A stretch of DNA of 31,016 nt from Candidatus Gastranaerophilales bacterium (GTDB taxonomy: Bacteria; Cyanobacteriota; Vampirovibrionia; Gastranaerophilales; Gastranaerophilaceae). The notes beneath the pieces were generated by a model. That model made no database searches. It worked only from the letters and a program-made list of their open reading frames with translations, and was not told the DNA's origin. Shown piece by piece: positions 21,730 to 29,183 of the stretch. The stretch lies in assembly GCA_900769355.1 (NCBI GenBank), contig CAAGGG010000073.1, positions 1-31,016 of the forward strand. The letters are read 5' to 3'. A program made the translations under genes and the position numbers. How positions within the stretch are numbered: position 1 is the first letter of the stretch; each line of letters opens with the position of its first letter.

Positions 21730-22716
21730 TTAAGCTTTTTGAGTTTGGTCTTGTTTTGCTTCGTTTTTAGCTTTTTTATGTGATAAATATTTTTCGCACA
21801 ACAAGTTTGCAGGTTTTGTTACTACAACCGGTACGAAGTATCTGTAAACAAAGCCGAATACTAACATTGTTCTCAACAAGCCCATACCTTTTATTTTGCC
21901 TTTAAGTTCAGATGATAACTCTGCAATTTTGCCATTCTTAACAAGTTTATCTGTATATTTATCAAGTTTTAGTCTCTCAACTGATTTAACACAATCGTCA
22001 GCATCTTCAATTGCCCCTTTTACTGCGTGTTCAAGGAATTCTGTATAACCAGTGTATCCTTTTTCGCCTTTCTTAGGCATTTTTAGGGCTTCTTTGACTT
22101 CTTCTGCAAATTTATTTACATCACCGTTTGGATTTTGTTTAAGTTTTTTGTTGATTTCATCGATACCTTGGTTGATGCCTTTGAAGTTTTTCGCAAAGTT
22201 TTCATCATTAATTTGAGTTCCGATGTATTTAGAAGTTGTGTTTTCCCACCAGTTTTTCAAATATTTATCTAGCGAGTATGCGCCAGCTGTTGATACAAGG
22301 AATGTCAATCCCTGGTTTACGGCAAGAGTTTGTTTTCTGTCTTTGTCTAACTTATCGTTTGTCAAAGTTTTTTCCATATACAAACCGCTTGTAATCAATG
22401 AGCCGAGAGTCAAACAGTGTTGGAACAAATTATCGCTGTTTTTCAATTTTTCAGCAATAGCGTTCATCGGTGCGCTGTCTACGATTTTTGCAGTAAAGTG
22501 TTTTGCAATCCCATCAGTACATCTGTCATAAAAATCTGAAAAAGGTTTGAAAAAGCTAGATTTTTCTTTAATAGCTTGGTTTGCAATTTGTTCTGCAACA
22601 TCGCCGACATTTTGCATAGGATTAGCTGTAAAGCTTTGTGGTTTTGGTTTGCAACATTGACGATTTTGCTTGTTATATTTATTGTAAGAATTAAAAGAGT
22701 TTAATGTTACGTTCAT
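21730..22716 (-). CDS. Hypothetical membrane-associated protein, lineage type
   Basis: No named family is recognised. The 328-residue protein has an N-terminal polar, Asn/Gln-rich stretch ending in KPQSFTANP (25-33), a helical body, hydrophobic segments around HCLTLGSLITSGLYM, LTFLVSTAGAYSL and MLVFGFVYRYFVPVVV, and a charged C-terminal tail. A coiled or helical region spans roughly 170-255. The start ATG follows AGGAGGTG at 8 bases and overlaps the stop of the upstream gene by one base (TAATG). The two genes are therefore translated together and probably act together. The SFT motif near the N-terminus recurs in the partner. Confidence 0.75.
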   Translation of the reverse strand: MNVTLNSFNSYNKYNKQNRQCCKPKPQSFTANPMQNVGDVAEQIANQAIKEKSSFFKPFSDFYDRCTDGIAKHFTAKIVDSAPMNAIAEKLKNSDNLFQHCLTLGSLITSGLYMEKTLTNDKLDKDRKQTLAVNQGLTFLVSTAGAYSLDKYLKNWWENTTSKYIGTQINDENFAKNFKGINQGIDEINKKLKQNPNGDVNKFAEEVKEALKMPKKGEKGYTGYTEFLEHAVKGAIEDADDCVKSVERLKLDKYTDKLVKNGKIAELSSELKGKIKGMGLLRTMLVFGFVYRYFVPVVVTKPANLLCEKYLSHKKAKNEAKQDQTQKA

Positions 22717-23588
22717 TATTGAACACCTCCTTTAAATTCTTTAAACGCCGGTTTTTCAATAAAATCCATTTTTGTTGGAGTATTCATATTATTTGTATCC
22801 TTTGGAGCTTCTGTTTGTTCAGTTTTCTTTTTCTTTTCAACACCGAAAACGTATTTCAAAATTGGTGGAATTAACGCAATCGTAAGAATTGATCTTGGGA
22901 TTGCAATAATAAAATCTGGAATGTTTTTAACAAGAGTGTCTAATGCCGCTCTGTGGCGTTTAACGGCTTTATAAGCTGCTCTCGCTGTTTTATCTATAAT
23001 TTTTCCTGCTTCATCTCTTGCATTTGCTCTAGTTTCAAGGGCTTTTTCTTTTTCTGCTAATTCAAAAAGTTTTTTACTGAAAATTCTAGGTTTTCCGTCT
23101 TTATCTTTTATAATATTGCCATCTTTGTCTTTAAGGTAGCCATTTGAACCGAATATTTTCTTAACAGCACCATCAAGAGGGCTTGTAACAATAACTGATG
23201 CTACAAATCCTAAGATTGCTGATGCCATTGAGTGCCCTGATGCATAAATCTTATCTTCTTTATCCTTTTTCCCCGGAAGTGCAAGAATTGTTGCAGGACG
23301 CATAACACCTGCTAAACCGAGTGCAACTAATGCGCTTGTAGCTACGTTGTGGTCATTTGTGTATGTTAAAAATTTATTAAACCATTTCTTTGTAAATATT
23401 CCGCTCTTCTTAGCAACATTAACGGCAGCCTCACTCTTACCCGTAAAACTGCCGTTATAATTCGCACTATATCCTCTATTATTGTCATAAGCTCCCTTAG
23501 TTTTCTCCCTAAAGTTTTTGGGTTCCGAATGGAGCCTTGATGTACCCTGATTTAGGGTAATATCGCGTTGTAATTTTGTTATTCTCAT
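22716..23588 (-). CDS. Hypothetical membrane protein, partner of the downstream gene
   Basis: The 290-residue protein has no recognised family. A disordered basic N-terminus carries NGSFTGK (45-51). Hydrophobic stretches at about residues 85-105 (ATSALVALGLAGVM), 118-135 (ASAILGFVASVIVTSPL) and 225-250 (IIAIPRSILTIALIPPILKY) suggest membrane segments. Between them lies a charged region with a small repeat (KDKDGNIIKDKDGKP). The C-terminus is rich in Lys, Thr and Pro. It is the first gene of a two-gene unit coupled by TAATG. GGTGA precedes the ATG. The gap upstream (23589-23788) holds repeat copy B. Confidence 0.75.
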   Translation of the reverse strand: MRITKLQRDITLNQGTSRLHSEPKNFREKTKGAYDNNRGYSANYNGSFTGKSEAAVNVAKKSGIFTKKWFNKFLTYTNDHNVATSALVALGLAGVMRPATILALPGKKDKEDKIYASGHSMASAILGFVASVIVTSPLDGAVKKIFGSNGYLKDKDGNIIKDKDGKPRIFSKKLFELAEKEKALETRANARDEAGKIIDKTARAAYKAVKRHRAALDTLVKNIPDFIIAIPRSILTIALIPPILKYVFGVEKKKKTEQTEAPKDTNNMNTPTKMDFIEKPAFKEFKGGVQ

Positions 23589-23700
23589 TTTTTCACCAAA
23601 TAAATTGTAATGCCTTCTACATTTATTCTAAAACAAAGGAAAATATTTTTTGCTAGTAGGTTAAAAAATGTTTACAATTGGATTAGTGAAGAGTGACGTC

Positions 23701-23773
23701 CCCCTCACCCGAATTTCTAAGTTCGCTTTAGCTCACAAAGAAATTCTTCCCTCTCCCACATATGGGCGAGGGG
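23701..23773 (-). repeat. Palindromic repeat, copy B, intergenic downstream of nadC
   Basis: Plus-strand blocks are CCCCTCACCC (23701-23710), GAATTTCT (23711-23718), AGAAATTC (23739-23746), CCCTCTCCC (23749-23757) and GGGCGAGGGG (23764-23773). The reverse complement aligns with the prmA copy (2285-2354) over its whole length. The inner 8-bp stem is perfect in both copies despite a base change, which is a compensated pair. Both CCC blocks can pair with the single GGG block, giving two alternative outer hairpins. It begins 15 bases after the nadC stop in nadC orientation. Confidence 0.85.
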
Positions 23774-23788
23774 TGACTCTGTAATTAA

Positions 23789-24619
23789 TTACATATCAAA
23801 TCCCAAGTCTAATGTTGGAGCTTTTGCAACAATTGCACTTGAAGAAATGATATCAACTCCGGTTGAGGCAATTGCGTTTACCGTTGACAAGTTTACGTTG
23901 CCGCTTGATTCAACAATCGCTTGATGGTTGATGATTTCAACAGCTTTTTTCATAGTTTCAACTGACATGTTATCAAGCATGATAATATCAGCCTTCACGT
24001 CAACCGCTTCTTTTACTTGTTCAAGTGTGTCGCACTCAACTTCGATTTTATGGGCATGCGAAATATTTTTTCTTAATTTATTTACAGCGTTGGTCAAAGA
24101 TCCTGCAAGTCTGATGTGGTTATCCTTAATCATTGCACAATCGGAAAGATTAAACCTGTGAAGTGCTCCGCCACCAATTTTAACCGAATATTTTTCGAAA
24201 GCCCTGAAATTCGGAGTAGTTTTTCTTGTATCAACAATTTTTGCACTGTAAGGAACAATTGCATCTTGATATTTTCTTGTTTCTGTCGCAATCCCAGACA
24301 TTCTTTGGATATAGTTTAGGGAAACTCTTTCTCCCATCAACAAGTCTTTTGCAGGGCCTTCAACATCAGCAATTTTGTCACCTTTTTTAATTGTATCCCC
24401 GTCTTTAAAGTAAAATTTTATTTTTACATCATTTGAAAGTACATCAAAAACGGTTTTGAAAACCTCACAGCCACAAAGAATACCGTCACATCTTGTGTTT
24501 AGCTCTGCTTTCAAATAATCTGTGTCTTCTGCTAAATTTTCGGTTGTAATATCGCCGTAGCCGATATCTTCCATCAATGCTGATTTAACGTGATCTTCTA
24601 CATAAAATTTACTTAACAT
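23789..24619 (-). CDS. nadC: Nicotinate-nucleotide pyrophosphorylase (quinolinate phosphoribosyltransferase)
   Basis: The 276-residue protein converts quinolinate and PRPP to nicotinate mononucleotide in de novo NAD synthesis. Visible motifs are EDIGYGDITTE near the start, ERVSLNYIQRMSGIAT, DTRKTTPNFRAFEKYSVKIG, GGALHRFNLSDCAMIKDNH and DIIMLDNMS. I placed the start at ATG 24619 because the family begins at MLSKFYVEDHVKSAL; 29 upstream residues in the open frame overlap nadB and do not fit. It overlaps the end of nadB by 11 bases, so the two are coupled. nadA is not in the window. Confidence 0.95.
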   Translation of the reverse strand: MLSKFYVEDHVKSALMEDIGYGDITTENLAEDTDYLKAELNTRCDGILCGCEVFKTVFDVLSNDVKIKFYFKDGDTIKKGDKIADVEGPAKDLLMGERVSLNYIQRMSGIATETRKYQDAIVPYSAKIVDTRKTTPNFRAFEKYSVKIGGGALHRFNLSDCAMIKDNHIRLAGSLTNAVNKLRKNISHAHKIEVECDTLEQVKEAVDVKADIIMLDNMSVETMKKAVEIINHQAIVESSGNVNLSTVNAIASTGVDIISSSAIVAKAPTLDLGFDM

Positions 24620-26225
24620 AATCCGGTACCTTATCTTCTTTTGTAATAATACTATGAACACATTCCTCATTTGTTTGCGGAAAATCTGTTCTGTAATGTG
24701 CTCCACGAGATTCTTTACGCATTAATGCAGATGTTGCGATTAATTCTGAAACTTGCAACATGTTACGAAATTCGTATTCCTCTCTATTGATGCATTTATA
24801 AGAACGAGGGAACTCTTTTCTGAGTTTTTCAAGTTTTTCTTGTGCTGTTTTCAATGATTTTTCATCTCTAAAAATCCCGACATAATCCCACATTATATCC
24901 TTTAACTTTTTCTTTAATGCCGGAATGTCCAATTCTTCCGTAATTCCATCTTCTTTGGTGTACAAATCCAATGTTGATTTGATTGTTTCGTCAATTTGTT
25001 TTGGGGATTTTAACTCTTGTGTTTTTAGATAATCTGCAACAGAATAAGCACAAACTACACATTCCAAAAGCGAATTACTTGCCAATCTGTTCCCGCCATG
25101 AAGCCCTGTTGAAGAAACTTCACCTATTGCATAAAGTCCGTTAATAGAGGTTTCTCCACGAAGATTTGTCTTAACACCACCCATATAATAATGCGCTGCT
25201 GGTGCAACAGGGATAAAATCGTGTGCAATATCTATACCGTTTTCAAGACATTTTTTTGAAATATTTGGAAAACGTTTTGCAAGTTTTTTGCTGTCGATGC
25301 ACGTCGCATTCAAATAAACATTGTCAACTTTATGTTTTCTCATTTCGCTAAAATTTGCACGAGTAACGATATCTCGTGGAGCAAGTTCTTTGCGTTCATC
25401 GTAATTCTGCATATATTTAACGCCATCTGCGTCACAAAGTTTTGCGCCTTCTCCTCTGACGGCTTCAGATATTAAAAATCTGTTTTCGCCACAATCAATT
25501 GCAAGTGCTGTCGGGTGGAATTGTACAAATTCCATATCCTGCATAACAGCTCCAGCATTATAAGCTAGTGCAAGTCCATCACCTGTTGCTCCAATCGGGT
25601 TTGTTGTGTATTTATATAATTGTCCTATTCCGCCTGTCGCAAGGATTATAGCAGGAGAATAAATTGTTTCATATTCTTGTGTTGCATCATTATAAACAAG
25701 AATCCCTTTACATTCGTTATTGCTAACTAAAAGTTCTACTGCATCTGTATCTTCGTAGATATCAATATTTTCGTTTTCTGCAACTTTTTTGCAAAGAGCT
25801 TGTTCAATCATTCTTCCTGTTGCATCTCCACCTGAGTGAAGAATTCGTCTTACACTGTGCGCAGCTTCTTTGGTAAAGCAAAGTTTGTTGTTTTCGTCCC
25901 TATCAAATTCTACGCCAAATTTAAGTAAATCTTTTACTACAGCATCTGAATGTTCTGAGATAAATTTAACTGTATTAAAATCACTTAAACCGGCACCAGC
26001 TTTTATTGTATCGGAGATATGAGAAGCTGTTGTGTCTGATTTATTCTCTTTCATAACTGCAACCATACCACCTTGTGCGTATCTTGAATTGCTTTCGCCA
26101 AGTTTTGATTTTGTTATTAATAAAATTCCTTCCGGTAGCTCTGCTTGTTGTTCTATTTTTAGAGCAGCATAAAGACCTGCAATGCCACTTCCTATTATAA
26201 CTGTTGAATAATTTGAATATTTCAT
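24609..26225 (-). CDS. nadB: L-aspartate oxidase
   Basis: The 538-residue flavoprotein oxidises L-aspartate to iminoaspartate, the first step of de novo NAD synthesis. The FAD-binding GSGIAG motif lies at 12-17. Other family blocks are SRYAQGGMVAV, HSGGDATGRMIEQAL, MEFVQFHPTAL, AHYYMGGVKTNLRGETSI and GLHGGNRLASNSLLE. The C-terminal helical domain has the REYEFRNMLQVSELI region. The length is normal. ATG 26225 follows AAGG at about 10 bases. It forms an operon with nadC. Oxygen or fumarate may serve as electron acceptor; in an anaerobe fumarate is likely. Confidence 0.96.
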   Translation of the reverse strand: MKYSNYSTVIIGSGIAGLYAALKIEQQAELPEGILLITKSKLGESNSRYAQGGMVAVMKENKSDTTASHISDTIKAGAGLSDFNTVKFISEHSDAVVKDLLKFGVEFDRDENNKLCFTKEAAHSVRRILHSGGDATGRMIEQALCKKVAENENIDIYEDTDAVELLVSNNECKGILVYNDATQEYETIYSPAIILATGGIGQLYKYTTNPIGATGDGLALAYNAGAVMQDMEFVQFHPTALAIDCGENRFLISEAVRGEGAKLCDADGVKYMQNYDERKELAPRDIVTRANFSEMRKHKVDNVYLNATCIDSKKLAKRFPNISKKCLENGIDIAHDFIPVAPAAHYYMGGVKTNLRGETSINGLYAIGEVSSTGLHGGNRLASNSLLECVVCAYSVADYLKTQELKSPKQIDETIKSTLDLYTKEDGITEELDIPALKKKLKDIMWDYVGIFRDEKSLKTAQEKLEKLRKEFPRSYKCINREEYEFRNMLQVSELIATSALMRKESRGAHYRTDFPQTNEECVHSIITKEDKVPDYVK

Positions 26226-26368
26226 GATTGTTTTGCCTTATTTGTATTTTCATTCTACATAATAATCCAAAATTATTAATTTTGCTATTAACAAATATTA
26301 AGATTTAATTAAATAAATAGCAAAAAATACTTTTACGAACATTTATACTGTATCGCAAAGGAGATTAT

Positions 26369-26821
26369 ATGCAGGTAAATGTAGGTTTTTATTGTTCCAA
26401 AACTTCGCCACAGTTTGGAATGGCATTTAGAATCCCTGACACAAAAGGATGTGAAAAATTGAATAGCTATGCGCGACTTGCGACATCAGAAGTTAGACAA
26501 CGCGGAATGGAGCAGTTTATAAAAGAGCAAGGCAAACTAAAGTTCTTTGATACATCTTATGATCCGAAATTTGATACTATGTATGTTATTGACAATAGGA
26601 CTAATGAAAAAATAGAGTCATTTATTCAGACTCCAGCAATCACTGGTTATAGTGATTTTGATGCAACAAAATATCCAGGGCGAAAAGTGTTAGCAGTAAT
26701 CTTTAATCCTAAAAAATTCTTGCCGCTAAATATGTTACAAGCCGGTGAAAGAGCAAAAGAGCTGGAAAAAACACTTCTTGCGTCAGCACCTGATTTGAAC
26801 AAAATTAATAAAGTTTGCTAA
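26369..26821 (+). CDS. Small hypothetical protein
   Basis: The 150-residue protein is not recognised. It begins MQVNVGFYCSKTSPQFGMAF, with a QFG motif at 15-17 like the SFT motifs of the two other hypothetical proteins here. There is no signal peptide and no membrane segment. The middle has KFDTMYVIDNRTNEKIESF, a likely beta-hairpin, and the C-terminus is helical (MLQAGERAKELEKTLLAS) and ends in Cys. An AAAGGAGA site lies 6 bases before ATG 26369. It is transcribed away from nadB and followed by inverted repeats and a response-regulator gene. No function can be given. Confidence 0.8.
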   Translation: MQVNVGFYCSKTSPQFGMAFRIPDTKGCEKLNSYARLATSEVRQRGMEQFIKEQGKLKFFDTSYDPKFDTMYVIDNRTNEKIESFIQTPAITGYSDFDATKYPGRKVLAVIFNPKKFLPLNMLQAGERAKELEKTLLASAPDLNKINKVC

Positions 26822-26852
26822 AATATGATAATAAAAATAATATTTATAAGTT

Positions 26853-26878
26853 AATACGTAATAATATAATTACGTATT
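26853..26878 (+). promoter_or_regulatory. Inverted repeat over a TATAAT upstream of the response regulator
   Basis: AATACGTAAT (26853-26862) and ATTACGTATT (26869-26878) are perfect complements around AATATA. A consensus TATAAT (26865-26870) sits across the spacer and right arm. It could be an operator that blocks the -10, or a weak terminator of the upstream gene, since only four Ts follow. Confidence 0.5.
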
Positions 26879-26885
26879 TTCAATA

Positions 26886-26908
26886 TTAAAGGGATTAAAA
26901 GCCTTTAA
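26886..26908 (+). promoter_or_regulatory. Second inverted repeat in the response-regulator leader
   Basis: TTAAAGG (26886-26892) and CCTTTAA (26902-26908) pair around a 9-base loop. If transcription starts near 26877, this hairpin lies in the 5' leader, about 24 bases before the AGGAG site. No T tract follows directly. Confidence 0.4.
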
Positions 26909-26941
26909 AAAACTTTTATAAGTAATATAGGAGAAATTATT

Positions 26942-27601
26942 ATGACAATAAATATATTACTTGTAGAAGATCAAAAATTAATTCGTGTGGGGTTGATGTC
27001 ATTGTTTGAGGATTTAGAAGATATGAAAGTTACTTCAGAAGCTCAGACAGGCAAAGAAGCTGTTGAAAAATTTCGTTTAAATCGTCCGGATATTGTTTTA
27101 ATGGATATTGGATTGCCTGACATTTCAGGAATTGAGGCTACAAAACGAATTTTAGAAATTAATAACAAGGCTAAGGTCGTAATTTTAACATCTCACCTGA
27201 GTGAAACGGAAGTTTTAGATGCTCTTCATGCGGGAGCTTGTGCTTATGCAATGAAAGATATTAATATAGATGTTCTAAAAATGGTTATAAAGACTGTAAA
27301 AGACGGAGCTATGTGGTTGGATTCTCAGGTTGTTCCGATTTTGCGAGAGAAAAATTGCGGAGTTATTCCGCCACGCCAAATGTCACGTGCAATGTTCAAA
27401 GAACAGCATGCTAATTTGACACAAAGAGAATATGAGGTTTTAAAACTCGTTGTAGATGGTATGTCAAACAGTCAAATTGCCCAAGAACTAACGATTTCCG
27501 AACATACTGCAAAGGCACATGTTTGTAATATTATTCAAAAACTCGTTGTCGATGATAGAACACAAGCAGCCGTAAAAGCTCTTAAAGAAGGGCTTGTGTA
27601 A
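26942..27601 (+). CDS. NarL/FixJ-family response regulator
   Basis: The 219-residue protein has a receiver domain (about 3-120) with E9, D10 and phospho-acceptor D55 (VLMDIGLPDISG), a threonine in ILTSHLS and a lysine in AMKDINID. A LuxR-type helix-turn-helix (about 155-215) follows, with LTQREYEVLKLVVDGMSNSQ and the recognition helix in SEHTAKAHVCNIIQKL. TAGGAGAAA precedes ATG 26942. No sensor kinase is adjacent, so it is an orphan regulator here. The two inverted repeats upstream may be sites for self-control. Its target genes are unknown. Confidence 0.92.
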   Translation: MTINILLVEDQKLIRVGLMSLFEDLEDMKVTSEAQTGKEAVEKFRLNRPDIVLMDIGLPDISGIEATKRILEINNKAKVVILTSHLSETEVLDALHAGACAYAMKDINIDVLKMVIKTVKDGAMWLDSQVVPILREKNCGVIPPRQMSRAMFKEQHANLTQREYEVLKLVVDGMSNSQIAQELTISEHTAKAHVCNIIQKLVVDDRTQAAVKALKEGLV

Positions 27602-27629
27602 TTTTCCGAGCTTAGCGAGCATAAAGGAC

Positions 27630-27653
27630 TATGCCTCTATGCCTCTGCACCTC
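27630..27653 (+). repeat. Short octamer tandem repeat
   Basis: TATGCCTC occurs twice in tandem and is followed by the related TGCACCTC, in the 62-base gap between two convergent genes. It could be a remnant of a larger repeat; no terminator was found in this gap. Confidence 0.5.
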
Positions 27654-27663
27654 TGATAGCTTA

Positions 27664-29031
27664 TTAAAAATCTCTCGGTCTTACGCCTTTAATCCAATTA
27701 GACTCGATTTTTTCAAGTGAAATTCCTTTGGTTTCTGGAACAAACCAGTAAACGAAAAGTATACACAATAATGAAACCGCAGCGAATATCCAGAATGTGT
27801 AAGCACCGCCAATTCTATGAATAAGTACAGGGAAACTTCCGACTACAAAGAAGTTAAAGGCAAAGTTTGCAACAGTACACAAACTCATTGCAAGTCCACG
27901 TATTTTGAGCGGAAAGACTTCTGATACAATAATCCAACCGATAGGTCCAAGGCTGAATGCAAAACAGATTATATATGTCGCAAGGCTTCCGACTGCAACC
28001 CATTTTAGGTTTGCACCAAGAATATCTGCCCAGTAAAACGCACAACCTAGCCCGACCAAACTTAGCATTACTCCTGTTAAGCCAATATATAATAACGGTT
28101 TTCTGCCAAATTTGTCAGTGAAGAATATAGCAACAATTGTCATTAAAAAGTTTATTAATCCGATGCCTGCTGTTGCGTAAATCGCATTTGTATTGCTGTC
28201 AAATCCGGCGATTTTGAATATTGTCGGGGCATAGTAAATGATTGTGTTTATACCTGTACAAATTTGTGCAAACATAATTCCGATACCGACAACAAACGGC
28301 ATTATCATCCATTTTTTAAACTTAATCTTTTTGCTTTCGCCGAGTTCAGATTTTAAAGTTTCTTTAATTTCTTTGATTTCTTTATCAGCATCGGCGTCAG
28401 GTTCGATTTTTTGGTAAATCTTTTTAGCTTCTTCTTCTCTATTCTTACTAATTAGCCATCTTGGAGTATCACCCAAAAATGTCATACCAATAAGAAGAAT
28501 TAACCCTGGAACGACACCTGCAAACAGCATCCAACGCCAGCTGTATACAGCATTTGCAAAAGCACCGTTAATTACATAGGAGAACAAAATACCGGCCGTA
28601 ATTGCCCATTGATATAGTGAAACAAGTGTTCCTCTTAGTTGTTTTGGTGCAACTTCTGAAAGATATAGTGGAACAATAAAGTTTACAATACCGACAGCAA
28701 GACCTACAAGAATTCTTGACAAAATCAATACATAAATATTAGGTGCAAGTGCACAAAGAATTGAGCCGACGATAAATATTAATGCAGTTGCAATAATAAT
28801 TTTTTTACGGCCGAAAATATCCGCTAAAACTCCATTTGTTGCGGCTCCTATAACAGCACCTATCAAAACAGAGCTTACTAAAAAGCCTTGTAAATAATCA
28901 GACAAATTCCAAGTTTGGTTGATAAATAACAATGCACCTGAAATTACACCTGTGTCAAATCCTGAAAGCAAACCTCCTAATGATGCGACTATTGCAACAA
29001 AGTAAAGCCAAAAATAAACAAACTTACGCAT
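27664..29031 (-). CDS. MFS sugar porter (XylE/GalP/AraE type)
   Basis: The 455-residue 12-helix transporter has sugar-porter signatures: GGLLSGFDTGVISGAL in helix 1, ADIFGRKK in loop 2-3, YLSEVAPKQLRGTLVS, DTPRWLISKNR before the central loop, QICTGINTIIYYAPTIF in helix 7, DKFGRKPL in loop 8-9 and PETKGISLE at the C-terminus. It would take up a monosaccharide with protons across the cytoplasmic membrane; glucose, xylose, galactose and arabinose are all possible. AGGAG precedes ATG 29031 at 9 bases. No sugar-catabolic genes or regulator lie beside it. The gene is single and divergent from the SulP gene. Confidence 0.92.
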   Translation of the reverse strand: MRKFVYFWLYFVAIVASLGGLLSGFDTGVISGALLFINQTWNLSDYLQGFLVSSVLIGAVIGAATNGVLADIFGRKKIIIATALIFIVGSILCALAPNIYVLILSRILVGLAVGIVNFIVPLYLSEVAPKQLRGTLVSLYQWAITAGILFSYVINGAFANAVYSWRWMLFAGVVPGLILLIGMTFLGDTPRWLISKNREEEAKKIYQKIEPDADADKEIKEIKETLKSELGESKKIKFKKWMIMPFVVGIGIMFAQICTGINTIIYYAPTIFKIAGFDSNTNAIYATAGIGLINFLMTIVAIFFTDKFGRKPLLYIGLTGVMLSLVGLGCAFYWADILGANLKWVAVGSLATYIICFAFSLGPIGWIIVSEVFPLKIRGLAMSLCTVANFAFNFFVVGSFPVLIHRIGGAYTFWIFAAVSLLCILFVYWFVPETKGISLEKIESNWIKGVRPRDF

Positions 29032-29114
29032 TTTACTGACTCCTATATATAATAATAGTATGTTATATAAATTCCCGAATTTTTTGAATTTGTAACAGTG
29101 TATAAAAAATTTTC

Positions 29115-29143
29115 TTGTAAAAATCTTTTATATCTGTTATTCT
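29115..29143 (+). promoter_or_regulatory. Promoter of the SulP transporter gene
   Basis: TTGTAA (29115-29120) and TATTCT (29138-29143) are 17 bases apart, giving a leader of about 34 bases with GAGAGG before ATG 29184. Confidence 0.6.
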
Positions 29144-29183
29144 AGACAAAGGACAATATTTTAAGACTTTGAGAGGAAATAAG

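Noticed and set aside
27602..27663. Possible terminator (CGAGCTTAGCGAGC) between convergent genes
   Set aside because: The complementary arms are only about three bases and no T tract follows.
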